Part shown: positions 1 through 8,628 of the stretch, one piece after another | Position numbering within the stretch: the first letter of the stretch is position 1 | Layout of the letters: each line of letters begins with the position of its first letter | From: an uncultured Pseudomonadota bacterium | Lineage (GTDB): Bacteria > Pseudomonadota > Alphaproteobacteria > Rs-D84 | Assembly (NCBI GenBank): GCA_902781465.1 | Contig: CACZJK010000003.1 | Location: forward strand, 108,579-172,578 | Length of the DNA stretch: 64,000 bases | Reading direction: 5' to 3' | Notes under the pieces: generated by a model | The model's input: the letters and a program-made list of their open reading frames with translations, nothing else | What the model was told of the DNA's origin: nothing | The model's database searches: none | Made by a program: the position numbers and the translations under genes

Positions 1-43
1 CGTTACGAACCTTCGGTTCGCTTCCGTCATATCCAAACATAAA

Positions 44-68
44 TAAAAAAATCACCCCGCGAGGGGGC
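44..68 (-). terminator. Intrinsic terminator of tRNA-Leu(CAA)
   Basis: A short GC-rich hairpin (CCCC/GGGG arms around a GCGA-like loop) lies 14 nt downstream of the tRNA on the minus strand and is followed by a T-rich tract. It fits a Rho-independent terminator for the tRNA. To its left, positions 1-43 hold only a small hairpin (cgaacc/ggttcg) and no gene I can support. Confidence 0.7.
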
Positions 69-81
69 AATTTTTTATTTC

Positions 82-167
82 TGGTGGCTCTGATCGGAAT
101 CGAACCGATACTCTTATTCAGAACTTGATTTTGAGTCAAGCGCGTCTACCAGTTCCGCCACAGAGCC
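82..167 (-). tRNA. tRNA-Leu (anticodon CAA)
   Basis: The minus strand gives a full class II tRNA with a 7-bp acceptor stem GGCTCTG/CAGAGCC, D-loop with GG, an anticodon stem CTTGA/TCAAG with loop CTCAAAA (anticodon CAA, leucine UUG codon), a long variable arm, a T-loop GGTTCGATTCC and an encoded CCA end. Confidence 0.97.
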
Positions 168-186
168 AGAACCATTTACAACCACA

Positions 187-561
187 TTATTTTGCGGCTG
201 CTTTTTTCGCTTCTACCTTTTTGACAAGGCGTGCACTGCGGGTTGGTTTATGAACCGGTTTTTTTGCAGGTGCAGTTGCTTTGCCGTTTTTCTTTTCAAT
301 GGCTTTTTTGATAGCAGCCATTTCAGGTGTCAAACGAGAAACAGGTTTTGCCATTACATAGGCATCCAATCCACCGTGTTTTGTCAATGTACGCAATCCA
401 GCAGTAGAAATACGAAGGCTGAAATCGCGTCCCAAAATATCACTGTGGAACGATAATTTTTGTAAGTTTGGCAAGAATGTACGTTTTGTATGACGCATAG
501 AATGCGATACGTTCATACCTACCATTGTCTTTTTTCCAGTTACTTTACATACACGTGGCAT
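187..561 (-). CDS. rpmB: 50S ribosomal protein L28
   Basis: The product (124 aa) begins MPRVCKVTGKK and carries the L28 core (MNVSHSMRHTKRTFLPNLQ), a structural protein of the large ribosomal subunit. It has an Ala/Lys-rich C-terminal tail (about residues 90-124), longer than in E. coli L28 and common in alphaproteobacteria. The start at 561 was chosen over an upstream in-frame codon at 609 because it matches the family N-terminus and has AAAGGA about 7 nt upstream. It is transcribed toward the tRNA-Leu gene and away from clpB. Confidence 0.97.
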   Translation of the reverse strand: MPRVCKVTGKKTMVGMNVSHSMRHTKRTFLPNLQKLSFHSDILGRDFSLRISTAGLRTLTKHGGLDAYVMAKPVSRLTPEMAAIKKAIEKKNGKATAPAKKPVHKPTRSARLVKKVEAKKAAAK

Positions 562-672
562 ATTAAATCCTTTAATTACTGGGCAATAATTTATAATATA
601 ATTTATCAAAAGTCAAGTAATGTTTTTATTTTTATGACATTTTTTATTTATATAGGTCTTTATGCCCAGCAT

Positions 673-701
673 CTTGAATTTTATTTTCATCGCGACTATA
701 T
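673..701 (+). promoter_or_regulatory. Putative sigma-32 (RpoH) heat-shock promoter of clpB
   Basis: CTTG at 673-676 is followed after 18 nt by ACTATAT at 695-701. This resembles the alphaproteobacterial RpoH consensus (CTTG, 17-18 nt, CYTATNT), as expected upstream of a chaperone gene 30 nt further on. The assignment is by pattern only. Confidence 0.45.
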
Positions 702-730
702 AGATTTAGAAATAAAAAAGAGGTAATTCG

Positions 731-2788
731 ATGAATCCAGATGAAGTTCAAGAAACACCGCAACAGGCGATTGAAAAATATACCACCGATTTTACTAAAT
801 TGGCGGCTGAGGGTAAATTAGACCCCGTTATTGGACGCGAAGAAGAAGTTCGCAGAACAATACAAGTTCTTTCGCGCAGAACCAAAAATAACCCTGTTTT
901 AATAGGTAATCCTGGGGTTGGTAAGACTGCTATTGTGGAAGGCTTGGCACAAAGAATTGTTTCTGGCGATATGCCTGAAAATTTATTGAATAAGAAATTA
1001 TTATCGCTTGATATGGGGGCGCTGATGGCGGGTGCTATGTTCCGCGGTCAATTCGAAGGCCGCCTTAAAGCGATTTTGAAAGCCGTAAAAGAAGCCAATG
1101 GCGAAATAATTTTGTTTATTGATGAATTACATACTATGGTCGGCGCCGGAAAAGGCGAAGGTTCAATGGATGCGGGTAATTTATTAAAGCCAATGTTGGC
1201 ACGTGGTGAATTACACTGTGTTGGTGCGACCACACTGGATGAATATCGTCAATATATTGAAAAAGATCCAGCCCTGGCGCGTCGTTTTCAACCTGTATAT
1301 GTAGATGAACCAACAGTTGATGATACTATTTCAATTTTGCGTGGATTAAAAGATAAATACGAAGGACACCATGGTGTGCGTATTTCAGATTCTGCCTTGG
1401 TCGCGGCGGTAAAATTATCTAATCGTTATATCACAGATAGATTTTTACCAGATAAAGCAATTGATTTAATCGATGAAGCGGCCGCACGAGTTCGTATTGA
1501 AATCGCGTCAAAACCTGAAAAACTGGACGAATTGGACAGGCACTTAATGCAATTGAAAATCGAACAACAGGCATTGAAAAAAGAAAAAGACGAAGAATCT
1601 AAAAAACGTTTGAAAGATTTGGAGGCCTTGATTGAAAAAATGCAGGCGGAATCTGATGCTATGACCAAACAATGGTTGGACGAACAAAAGAAAATGAAGG
1701 GTTTGTCTGATTCTATGGCGGCATTAGATGCAGCGCGTGCAGAGGTTGCAATTGCAATGCGTAATGGCGATTATGAAAAAGCGTCCGCACTGCAATATGG
1801 CAAGATTCCACAGTTAGAAGAAGAAATAAAAAAGCAAAATACTGAATCCAAAGAATATAAAACTGTATTGCCAGAACATATTGCAGCGGTTGTTTCAAAG
1901 TGGACAGGTGTTCCTGCGGACAGATTGTCAATGGAAGAACAATCAAAGTTATTAAATATCGAAGATGAATTACGTAAACGTGTTGTTGGTCAAGATCATG
2001 CGCTGTCTGTTGTTGCGCGTGCTATACGTCGTTCGCGTGCAGGTTTAAGCGACCCACGCAGACCATCTGGTTCATTTATGTTCTTGGGGCCGACAGGTGT
2101 TGGTAAAACAGAAGTTGCAAAAGCATTGGCAGAATATTTATTTAATGATGATACTGCGATGACACGTATTGATATGAGTGAATATATGGAACCTCATTCA
2201 GTTGCGCGTTTAATCGGTGCACCTCCGGGATATGTGGGCTATGAACAAGGTGGTGAATTGACCGAATCTGTGCGCCGTCGTCCTTATCAAGTTTTGTTGT
2301 TCGATGAAATTGAAAAGGCAAACCCTGATGTATTCAATGTATTTTTACAGATACTTGATGACGGTCGTCTTACAGACGGGCAGGGACGTATAGTTAACTT
2401 TACAAATACCATAATTATTATGACAAGTAATTTGCCAAGTATGGATGCGGTAAAGAAACAATTCAGACCTGAATTCATAAACCGTATTGATGAAATTGTA
2501 TTCTTTAATGCGCTGGGCAAAGATGTGATGGGCGATATTGTAAAGATTCAATTAAAGATTCTTGAAAAACGCCTTGGCGAACGCCAAATATCTTTGCGCG
2601 TGACAGACAAAGCAATACAATGGTTGGCAGATAATGGATATGATGCAGTGTTTGGTGCGCGTCCATTGAAACGACTTATCACCACAGCAGTCGAAGATAA
2701 AATCGCAGATTTGATTTTGTCCGGTTCCGTTGGCGAAGGTTCAACCGTTAATGTTGATGTTCATGGTAAAGAATTATTGATACAATAA
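731..2788 (+). CDS. clpB: ClpB disaggregase lacking the N-terminal domain
   Basis: This AAA+ chaperone (685 aa) resolves protein aggregates with DnaK. It has NBD1 (Walker A GNPGVGKT near residue 59, [13 protein letters not shown]), a middle coiled-coil domain (about 255-370, charged heptads) and NBD2 (GPTGVGKT near 453, [11 protein letters not shown] pore loop, [11 protein letters not shown]). Full-length ClpB is about 860 aa; here the whole N-terminal substrate-binding domain (about 145 aa) is absent and translation starts just before NBD1, with AGAGGT-like SD upstream. This equals the short isoform that E. coli makes from an internal start. The segment between TSNL and FRPEF is also about 18 residues shorter than in E. 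coli. A heat-shock-type promoter precedes it and a strong terminator follows. Confidence 0.95.
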   Translation: MNPDEVQETPQQAIEKYTTDFTKLAAEGKLDPVIGREEEVRRTIQVLSRRTKNNPVLIGNPGVGKTAIVEGLAQRIVSGDMPENLLNKKLLSLDMGALMAGAMFRGQFEGRLKAILKAVKEANGEIILFIDELHTMVGAGKGEGSMDAGNLLKPMLARGELHCVGATTLDEYRQYIEKDPALARRFQPVYVDEPTVDDTISILRGLKDKYEGHHGVRISDSALVAAVKLSNRYITDRFLPDKAIDLIDEAAARVRIEIASKPEKLDELDRHLMQLKIEQQALKKEKDEESKKRLKDLEALIEKMQAESDAMTKQWLDEQKKMKGLSDSMAALDAARAEVAIAMRNGDYEKASALQYGKIPQLEEEIKKQNTESKEYKTVLPEHIAAVVSKWTGVPADRLSMEEQSKLLNIEDELRKRVVGQDHALSVVARAIRRSRAGLSDPRRPSGSFMFLGPTGVGKTEVAKALAEYLFNDDTAMTRIDMSEYMEPHSVARLIGAPPGYVGYEQGGELTESVRRRPYQVLLFDEIEKANPDVFNVFLQILDDGRLTDGQGRIVNFTNTIIIMTSNLPSMDAVKKQFRPEFINRIDEIVFFNALGKDVMGDIVKIQLKILEKRLGERQISLRVTDKAIQWLADNGYDAVFGARPLKRLITTAVEDKIADLILSGSVGEGSTVNVDVHGKELLIQ

Positions 2789-2790
2789 AA

Positions 2791-2816
2791 AAACGCCCAA
2801 ACGGGCGTTTTTTATT
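2791..2816. terminator. Bidirectional terminator between clpB and the convergent ACP gene
   Basis: An 8-bp stem AAACGCCC/GGGCGTTT with loop AAAC is followed by a T tract on the plus strand and preceded by an A tract that serves the minus strand. It sits between two convergent genes and overlaps the 3' end of the ACP-domain gene by a few bases. Confidence 0.9.
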
Positions 2817-3501
2817 TTTGTCTTATCAATCTTTGTTTTATACGTTGTAAGAAATTTGTTTGTTGTGTTTTAATGGTTTCTTTAACCAATGGTGCATTGA
2901 TTTGTTCATAAATTGCCTGACAAAATTCACCAAGGTTTCCTGTTTTTCTTTTCATAATTTCACTATCATTGATTTGTATGTTTAATTGTTTTTCTATACC
3001 CATAATCAATTGTAATTTATCCAGGCTGTCCATACCTAAATCACGAGATAAAGAAGCAGTTGGAACAACGTCTTGTTTGTTTAAATACAATTCAGGGTCG
3101 CTTACCAAAAATTCTTGAGCGGCTTTTAATATTTTATTATAAGTCATTTTTGTTTGTGTCATTTTATCTTGCTCTTTTTTACTGTTTTTTTGTGAAAAAT
3201 TTTGACGCATTTTTGTAATTCCGCCTGTAAATACAATATAAGCATCGTTAATGCTGTCTATTTCAGTTATATCAACAAAAATAGGCAAATGGTATCTTCT
3301 TTCAAGGGCGCCAAATAAATGTGCAATATCTGTGAAGTTTATTTTGTTTTCCTTGAAAGATACAGAAGGTTCAATTGCGTCTTGTTTGATATACATCTGA
3401 CGCAAGCCATCTGGGGCAAAAAAGCTTCTGTAGTAATCAGGTTTCAAAACCTTGCTTGCATAGGCGCTAAAATACTTTTGAGAAAAATTATGTACGCACA
3501 T
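2812..3501 (-). CDS. Protein with C-terminal acyl-carrier-protein domain
   Basis: The 229-aa product has an N-terminal part (1-115) that I do not recognise and a C-terminal ACP-like domain (about 118-205). That domain contains the phosphopantetheine attachment motif DLGMDSLDKLQLIMGIE, whose Ser would carry the 4'-phosphopantetheine arm. The tail is basic. It is not the fatty-acid-synthesis AcpP (too long, no fab neighbours). It lies 15 nt downstream of the zeta-like kinase gene on the same strand and is probably co-transcribed. It could be a carrier for a specialised acyl or aminoacyl modification; the substrate cannot be told from sequence. Confidence 0.75.
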   Translation of the reverse strand: MCVHNFSQKYFSAYASKVLKPDYYRSFFAPDGLRQMYIKQDAIEPSVSFKENKINFTDIAHLFGALERRYHLPIFVDITEIDSINDAYIVFTGGITKMRQNFSQKNSKKEQDKMTQTKMTYNKILKAAQEFLVSDPELYLNKQDVVPTASLSRDLGMDSLDKLQLIMGIEKQLNIQINDSEIMKRKTGNLGEFCQAIYEQINAPLVKETIKTQQTNFLQRIKQRLIRQK

Positions 3502-3516
3502 TTTATACGTCCTTAA

Positions 3517-4248
3517 CTATCTTATTTGTCCTAATAAATTTGATATTACAATTTGACCAAAGTTTTCACGTTGCTCTTCTGTCATAGTGCTTATATCTAC
3601 TTCTTGTTGAAGGTGTAAAAGTTGTTTGTATGATTTTTCTGGATATTTTTCTTTTACAACAATATGTGTATCCTGCAGATATTCAGGACATTCAGAAATG
3701 TTTGTTAAATATCCATGTGACAACACAAAAATAGGCATAAATGCTTTCTTGTTAGAGTTATCAATTACAATAGCTACATCTTCTAATGTTAAAAGTTGGG
3801 GTAATCTGGCATGGTTTTGGGCATATCTTTCCATGATAACGTTTGTTGGTACATCGTGACCGCCATGTTCAACGCGGTGATGAACACGAGCAATACTTAA
3901 TTCAGGATTTTGTAAGTTGATATGTAATCCATAGACACTGAAATTATTCTGTTTGGCTTGTCTTGAAATTTGTTTTATACCTGCGCCTGTGGTTTCAAAA
4001 ATAATATTTCTTTTTTGTGTAAAAGCTGTGTTTATTTTATAGCGCATTTTCATCAAAGCATGTCTGCGAAGATTTTCTTCATCAGTATTTTCAGATGTAT
4101 TTTGTTTTAAACTTGCAAACTCTTTATCATAATTTATGAATTCAGAATCAGCCAAAAAAGGATTCTGTAACAGAATTCTGTTATGAAAAGTTGATTTACC
4201 GGCACCGTTAGGGCCAGATATTACAATAACCCAATTTTTATTTGCCAT
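3517..4248 (-). CDS. Zeta-toxin-type P-loop kinase
   Basis: The 243-aa protein starts with a P-loop (VIVISGPNGAGKSTF, residues 7-21) and has the layout of zeta toxins and related UDP-sugar or nucleoside kinases: an Asp in the strand after the P-loop region (FINYDKEFA), IIFETTGAG in the middle, then a basic segment (RVEHGGHDVP) typical of zeta lids. Zeta toxins phosphorylate UDP-N-acetylglucosamine and block wall synthesis. Its ATG overlaps the 3' end of the small gene at 4238-4441 by 11 nt, so the two are translationally coupled, as in toxin-antitoxin pairs. A housekeeping kinase role is also possible. Confidence 0.8.
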   Translation of the reverse strand: MANKNWVIVISGPNGAGKSTFHNRILLQNPFLADSEFINYDKEFASLKQNTSENTDEENLRRHALMKMRYKINTAFTQKRNIIFETTGAGIKQISRQAKQNNFSVYGLHINLQNPELSIARVHHRVEHGGHDVPTNVIMERYAQNHARLPQLLTLEDVAIVIDNSNKKAFMPIFVLSHGYLTNISECPEYLQDTHIVVKEKYPEKSYKQLLHLQQEVDISTMTEEQRENFGQIVISNLLGQIR

Positions 4249-4441
4249 TATATTCGCCTATGATTGTTTCTTGTTTGTTTTCGTCAAACTTTACAATATA
4301 TTTTTTGCCATCTTTGTTTTCACGAATAAGTTTGTCGTTAATCATATAATACAGCGGATATTCAGTTATTTCTGTGCCCGTTGCATTCAAAACGTTTTTT
4401 AATAGTTCTTTTTCTGCTTTTTGTGTCATTTCTTCCACCAT
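4238..4441 (-). CDS. Small protein upstream of zeta-like kinase, possible antitoxin
   Basis: This encodes about 67 aa, charged, with a helical N-terminus (MVEEMTQKAEKELLKN) and a C-terminus with several short beta-like segments (YYMINDKLIRE, KYIVKFDEN). I do not recognise the family. The start is uncertain: ATG at 4441, ATG at 4429 (preceded by GGTGGA) or TTG at 4450. Overlap with the kinase start suggests a coupled pair, which is the main reason for proposing an antitoxin role. Confidence 0.6.
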   Translation of the reverse strand: MVEEMTQKAEKELLKNVLNATGTEITEYPLYYMINDKLIRENKDGKKYIVKFDENKQETIIGEYNGK

Positions 4442-4531
4442 TTTTGTCAATTGTTATTTATTATAGACATATTTTTTGTTTTGTCAACTATTTTATTGAC
4501 TTTTTGTTTTATTATGGTACTTATACTAATT

Positions 4532-5398
4532 ATGACAGAAAAAATAGATTTTGGTAGTATTGGAATGGCTTTTTCTTGTACTTTGTTTTTGGAAGCGGCC
4601 TTGAAAAAGTATTCAAGGTATGCGACAGCCATTGATAAAGACAAGTTATCTTTGATTCATGAATGGAATCTGGTGCTGATTTCTTTATTGAAAGATCCAA
4701 GATACAAAACAATGCTTGGTGATGTTGGTAACAAATTGGTTAAATATACCAATAGACACCATGACTTTTCGCAAAAATGCGTAGATGATGCCCCTGATGT
4801 AAATGTGCAATCTTTGCATTATGCGTTGCGTTTTCAGGAAAATATCAGATTTATCGATAAAAAATATGAACAAGATATAAATATTGTCCCTTGTGATATG
4901 GGGTGTGGTTTGTCGCCTTTGACAATTATTTTACAAAACCAATATAATTTAAAAGATGTATATTGTGTAGATATTGTGCCAGAAATCGCAGATTTATATA
5001 CAAATGCTTCATATCAATTAACTGGCAATATACCAACATTTATTGATTGGAATTCGGCAAAGGGTATGTCTGAAAAAATAAATACGATTAGTTCAGTGGG
5101 CTGTTTTCCGCATATGTCATTAGAAGTCCAAAAAGAATATTTGAAGACTATAAACAAAAAATTTGAAAATTTCTTTCTGGAAATAAAATATAAAAAACAA
5201 GATGGCATAGCAAATTCTGAAAATGCTTTCTCTTTGATGGATTTGCAAAAATTGCGTATAGATGTAGATAATGTTACAGATATAGAAACAGCGATGATAA
5301 AAAATAGTTTAATTTATTTATCTAAATTTGTTCATGCAAAACCAGAAAGAAAAGATTTTCTGATAAATCAAAGCAGAAGTTTGTTTTTAAGTAGATAG
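4532..5398 (+). CDS. Putative SAM-dependent methyltransferase
   Basis: The 288-aa product has a Rossmann-type motif I (IVPCDMGCGLSPLTI, about 114-128) and an acidic strand-2 end (VYCVDIVPE) expected to bind the SAM ribose. Downstream strands (ISSVGCFPHM, FFLEIKYKKQ) fit a class I fold. The substrate is unknown. The start at MTEKIDFG (4532) was preferred because the upstream in-frame extension is a hydrophobic AT-rich translation overlapping the divergent promoter region. TTGACT at 4496-4501 could be its -35 box, and there is no clear SD. Confidence 0.65.
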   Translation: MTEKIDFGSIGMAFSCTLFLEAALKKYSRYATAIDKDKLSLIHEWNLVLISLLKDPRYKTMLGDVGNKLVKYTNRHHDFSQKCVDDAPDVNVQSLHYALRFQENIRFIDKKYEQDINIVPCDMGCGLSPLTIILQNQYNLKDVYCVDIVPEIADLYTNASYQLTGNIPTFIDWNSAKGMSEKINTISSVGCFPHMSLEVQKEYLKTINKKFENFFLEIKYKKQDGIANSENAFSLMDLQKLRIDVDNVTDIETAMIKNSLIYLSKFVHAKPERKDFLINQSRSLFLSR

Positions 5399-5412
5399 TT
5401 TGATTTTTCCAT

Positions 5413-5441
5413 TTGACATTTGATAAATAAATGTATAAAAT
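5413..5441 (+). promoter_or_regulatory. Sigma-70 promoter of the tRNA-Ala/rpsU region
   Basis: TTGACA (5413-5418), 17-nt spacer, TAAAAT (5436-5441). This is a near-consensus housekeeping promoter placed just upstream of the broken and intact tRNA-Ala copies. Confidence 0.75.
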
Positions 5442-5474
5442 GTGTGGGCTTTCAAAAGAAAGTCGCAAAGTTCT

Positions 5475-5530
5475 GGGGTTGTAGCTCAGTTGGTAGAGGT
5501 AAGTTGCTTTACATCGCAGCGGGGCGTCAA
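5475..5530 (+). pseudogene. Truncated tRNA copy (5' half of tRNA-Ala)
   Basis: The first 24 nt of the neighbouring tRNA-Ala (acceptor strand and D arm) are repeated exactly, inside a 34-bp direct repeat (5465-5498 and 5551-5584). After that the sequence diverges. A rough anticodon arm (TTGC/GCAG around TTTACAT) can be drawn, but the T arm, 3' acceptor strand and CCA are missing. It is transcribed from the same promoter and lies 86 nt before the intact gene. Confidence 0.8.
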
Positions 5531-5560
5531 AAACAGAATTTGTGAAAAATGCAAAGTTCT

Positions 5561-5636
5561 GGGGTTGTAGCTCAGTTGGTAGAGCACCTGCTTTGCAAGC
5601 AGGGGGTCGTCAGTTCGAGCCTGATCAGCTCCACCA
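5561..5636 (+). tRNA. tRNA-Ala (anticodon TGC)
   Basis: A 76-nt canonical tRNA: acceptor GGGGTTG/CAGCTCC, D arm, anticodon arm CCTGC-TTTGCAA-GCAGG (anticodon TGC), T loop GTTCGAGCC, encoded CCA. Confidence 0.98.
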
Positions 5637-5643
5637 GAATAAC

Positions 5644-5668
5644 AAAGGGGGATGAAAATCCCCTTTTT
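5644..5668 (+). terminator. Terminator after tRNA-Ala
   Basis: GGGGAT-GAAA-ATCCCC hairpin followed by TTTTT, 8 nt after the tRNA 3' end and before rpsU. Read-through could still feed rpsU, because no separate promoter is evident. Confidence 0.75.
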
Positions 5669-5711
5669 CAAAAGAAACAGATACAAATTCGCCAAAGGGG
5701 GTGAATACATA

Positions 5712-5918
5712 ATGGTTAAAGTTTTGGTCCGTGATAACAACGTTGAACAAGCATTGCGTGTTGCAAAACGTAAATCACAAAAAGAAGGCCTTTATCGTGA
5801 AATGAAGGAACGTCAACGTTACGAAAAACCAACTACTAAACGTAAACGCTTGAAAGAAGAAGCGGTTCGTAACGAAAAGAAACGTCAATCAAAACAACGT
5901 ATGGTTTTCGGATTCTAA
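5712..5918 (+). CDS. rpsU: 30S ribosomal protein S21
   Basis: The 68-aa basic protein ([20 protein letters not shown], then Lys/Arg-rich with [17 protein letters not shown]) matches bS21, a small-subunit protein involved in initiation. The start at 5712 has GGGGGTG about 8 nt upstream and gives the family N-terminus. A terminator follows at 5936. Confidence 0.95.
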   Translation: MVKVLVRDNNVEQALRVAKRKSQKEGLYREMKERQRYEKPTTKRKRLKEEAVRNEKKRQSKQRMVFGF

Positions 5919-5935
5919 TCACAAAGAATTTGATA

Positions 5936-5963
5936 AAAACCGTCCGAAAGGGCGGTTTTTTTC
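5936..5963 (+). terminator. rpsU terminator
   Basis: AAACCGTCC-GAAA-GGGCGGTTT stem-loop followed by a T run. Confidence 0.9.
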
Positions 5964-6018
5964 TTGTTTTATTTTTTGAAATGTTTTATTCTTTGGCTGA
6001 TAAAAACGGAAAGAAAAT

Positions 6019-8256
6019 ATGAGAAAAGTCGAAAATACAACTGAAAATATATCTGGACAACAATTATCAGATGCACTGTCTGAGCGCTATTTGTCTTATG
6101 CGGTATCTACGATTGTGGCGCGCGCTTTGCCTGATGTAAGGGATGGATTAAAGCCTGTGCATCGTCGCATTTTATATTCTATGTTGCGTCAGAAATTGTC
6201 GCCGTCGGCTGCGTTTCGTAAATGCGCAACGGTTGTTGGTGATGTGTTGGGTCATTATCATCCACATGGTGATTCTTCGGTTTATGATGCGATGGTAAGG
6301 TTGGCCCAGGACTTTTCTGTGCGTTATCCATTAATTGATGGTCAGGGAAACTTTGGTAATATTGACGGTGACCCCCAAGCGGCATATCGTTATACAGAAT
6401 CAAAAATGACACCTGCGGCAATGCTGATTATGGAAGGTATTGATGAAGACAGTGTTGATATGATGCCAAACTTTGATGGGACAACGGTTGAACCAACTGT
6501 TATGCCGGGTGCATTTCCGAATTTATTGGCAAATGGCGGTATGGGAATTGCTGTGGGTATGGCGACTAATATTCCAACACATAATGTATCTGAAATTATG
6601 GATGCGCTGAATTTGGTTGTTGATAAACCAGATGCGACCACTGAACAAATTATGAAAAAATTGGTTGGGCCAGATTTTCCAACAGGTGGTGTTTTAATTG
6701 ATGATTTTGCGACGATTTGTAAAAACTATGATACAGGTCGCGGTGCATTTCGTGTTCGTGCAAAATGGGGTGTGGAAAAACTGGAACGTGGGGCAGAACA
6801 GGTCGTTATTACTGAAATCCCATACGGCATAATTAAATCTAAATTGGTTGAACAGATTGCTGATTTAATTGATAACAAAAAATTGCCTTTGGTCGAAGAT
6901 ATTGTTGATGAATCTACGACAGACGTGCGCATTGTTATTACTCCGAAAAGCCGTAATATTCCAATTGATAAAATGATGGCGCATTTGTTTGCGACAACTG
7001 ATTTGGAATATAAATTCAATATGAATTTCAATGTCGTTGATTCTAATGGTGCACCACGCGTTATGCCTATTGGTGATGTATTGCGCGAATTTATTGCGCA
7101 CCAGAAAAATGTCTTGTTGCGTCGCACACATTGGCGTTTGGGCAATATAGAACGCAGATTGGAAATATTGGGCGGGTTGTTAATTGTTTATTTGAATTTG
7201 GACAGGGTAATCGAAATCATCAGAAATGAAGATGATCCAAAGGCTGTCTTGATGTCCGAATTCAAACTGACGGAAGTCCAGGTTGAATCTATATTAAATA
7301 CACGCTTGCGCAGTTTGCGCAAATTGGAAGAAATGGAAATCAAACGCGAAGACAAAGAATTGCGCGCTGAACGCGATAAATTACAGGCCTTGTTAGACAG
7401 CGAAGAAATTCAAAATGCACAATTGCACGCTTGGTTTGATGATATTAAAAAACAATATGCAAAAACAAGCGCATTGGGCCGTCGTCGCACGCAATGGGCG
7501 CCAGTTGGTGAAGAAATCGTTGTAAACGCTGACGATTTCATTGAAAAAGAACCTATTACCGTCGTGTTGTCAACTATGGGTTGGATACGCGCGGCCAAAG
7601 GACATCTGGATTTGAATAATATAGATATGAAATTCAAAGAAGGTGACGAATTGCAATTTGCTTTCCATGCACAAACAACAGATAAAATAAACCTGTTTGC
7701 CAGTGGTGGGAAAATGTTCACATTATCTGGAAACGATTTGCCGTCTGCACGCGGTTTTGGTGAATCTGTGCGTATGATGGCGGATATCAGTGCCGAAGAA
7801 ACAATCGTAAAAGCATTTGTTTTGGATACAAATGCGAAATATTTGGTTGTCGGTCGTCATGGAACAGGCTTTATCGTCGCGGGTGAAAATTGCGTTGCAC
7901 AAACCAAGAACGGAAAACAAATTATGAATACAGACGAACATAATCCGGCGGTATTATGTGTTCCTGTTGATGGTGATATGGTTGCATTGTCTGGTTCTAA
8001 TGATAAATTGTTGATATTTGAAGCAAACCAAATCCCAGAAATGTCCAGGGGCAAGGGCGTAATCTTGCAGAAATATAATGCCGAACGCACATATACAATT
8101 GATGCAATGTTCTTTAATATGGCGGACGGTTTTGGTTGGACAACTGGTCGTGGAACGACTAAGTTAGATGATATAAAACCATGGTTGGCCAAACGTGCGT
8201 CCCAGGGTCACACAATCCCAGTTGGTTTCCCACGCAGTGGTAAATTTGGAAAATAA
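6019..8256 (+). CDS. parC: DNA topoisomerase IV subunit A
   Basis: ParC (745 aa) is the DNA-cleaving subunit that decatenates daughter chromosomes with ParE. It shows the GyrA/ParC N-terminus ([26 protein letters not shown]), the quinolone-resistance region [12 protein letters not shown] (Ser and Asp at the positions equal to E. coli S80 and E84) and the catalytic Tyr in AAYRYTE (about residue 122). The C-terminal beta-pinwheel is shorter than in GyrA and lacks a GyrA box, which favours ParC over GyrA. An SD-like GGAAAG lies 7 nt before the ATG. Confidence 0.93.
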   Translation: MRKVENTTENISGQQLSDALSERYLSYAVSTIVARALPDVRDGLKPVHRRILYSMLRQKLSPSAAFRKCATVVGDVLGHYHPHGDSSVYDAMVRLAQDFSVRYPLIDGQGNFGNIDGDPQAAYRYTESKMTPAAMLIMEGIDEDSVDMMPNFDGTTVEPTVMPGAFPNLLANGGMGIAVGMATNIPTHNVSEIMDALNLVVDKPDATTEQIMKKLVGPDFPTGGVLIDDFATICKNYDTGRGAFRVRAKWGVEKLERGAEQVVITEIPYGIIKSKLVEQIADLIDNKKLPLVEDIVDESTTDVRIVITPKSRNIPIDKMMAHLFATTDLEYKFNMNFNVVDSNGAPRVMPIGDVLREFIAHQKNVLLRRTHWRLGNIERRLEILGGLLIVYLNLDRVIEIIRNEDDPKAVLMSEFKLTEVQVESILNTRLRSLRKLEEMEIKREDKELRAERDKLQALLDSEEIQNAQLHAWFDDIKKQYAKTSALGRRRTQWAPVGEEIVVNADDFIEKEPITVVLSTMGWIRAAKGHLDLNNIDMKFKEGDELQFAFHAQTTDKINLFASGGKMFTLSGNDLPSARGFGESVRMMADISAEETIVKAFVLDTNAKYLVVGRHGTGFIVAGENCVAQTKNGKQIMNTDEHNPAVLCVPVDGDMVALSGSNDKLLIFEANQIPEMSRGKGVILQKYNAERTYTIDAMFFNMADGFGWTTGRGTTKLDDIKPWLAKRASQGHTIPVGFPRSGKFGK

Positions 8257-8258
8257 AA

Positions 8259-8284
8259 ACACCGCCCATTTGGGCGGTTTTTTG
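8259..8284 (+). terminator. parC terminator
   Basis: ACCGCCCA-TT-TGGGCGGT followed by TTTTTT immediately after the parC stop. Confidence 0.92.
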
Positions 8285-8292
8285 TGATAAAT

Positions 8293-8318
8293 AAACCCCG
8301 CGATTGCGGGGTTTATCA
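8293..8318 (-). terminator. rpmG terminator
   Basis: AAACCCCGC-GATT-GCGGGGTTT stem-loop lies just downstream of rpmG on the minus strand, with a T-rich stretch on that strand. Confidence 0.75.
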
Positions 8319-8340
8319 AAACTTAGTATAACAAAAATCC

Positions 8341-8520
8341 TTAGTGGGACATTTTTGCTTCTGTAAATACAACGTGTTTGCGTAATTTTGGATCGTATTT
8401 ACGGAATTTCATTTTACCCTGAGTGTTTTCAGATTTTGTATTTTTAGTTGTTGTGTAATAAAAACCGGTTTCTTTGTTTTCCAGTTTTACAACTTCTTTG
8501 CTGCCTTTTTTAGATGCCAT
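8341..8520 (-). CDS. rpmG: 50S ribosomal protein L33
   Basis: A 59-aa ORF reads MASKKGSKEVVKLENKETGF and ends KHVVFTEAKMSH, the L33 pattern (ENKETGFYYTT, KMKFRKYDPKLRKHV). It lacks the zinc-binding CXXC pairs found in some L33 variants, so it is the zinc-independent type. AAAGGT lies upstream of the ATG. Confidence 0.97.
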   Translation of the reverse strand: MASKKGSKEVVKLENKETGFYYTTTKNTKSENTQGKMKFRKYDPKLRKHVVFTEAKMSH

Positions 8521-8593
8521 TTTTTATTACCTTTTTTAATTACTTCGGGCATTGTATGTTATATTTTGTATAAAATCAAGTTTTTTTTATTGT

Positions 8594-8622
8594 TTGCTAT
8601 ATTAATATTTTTATTGTATAAT
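8594..8622 (+). promoter_or_regulatory. Promoter of leader element A
   Basis: TTGCTA (8594-8599), 17-nt spacer, TATAAT (8617-8622). Predicted transcript start is near 8629, where the structured leader begins. Confidence 0.65.
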
Positions 8623-8628
8623 TTTCGG

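Noticed and set aside
187-609. Upstream start for L28 giving 140 aa
   Set aside because: The extra 16 residues are AT-rich and unlike the family; ATG 561 has an SD and the conserved N-terminus.
5486-5740. Minus-strand ORF over the tRNA-Ala region
   Set aside because: It covers a functional tRNA and its terminator and is a common spurious translation of tRNA genes.
8341-8520. Long gene-free gap between parC and the leader at 8629
   Set aside because: The gap contains rpmG, which is only 59 codons; the rest is promoter and leader RNA.
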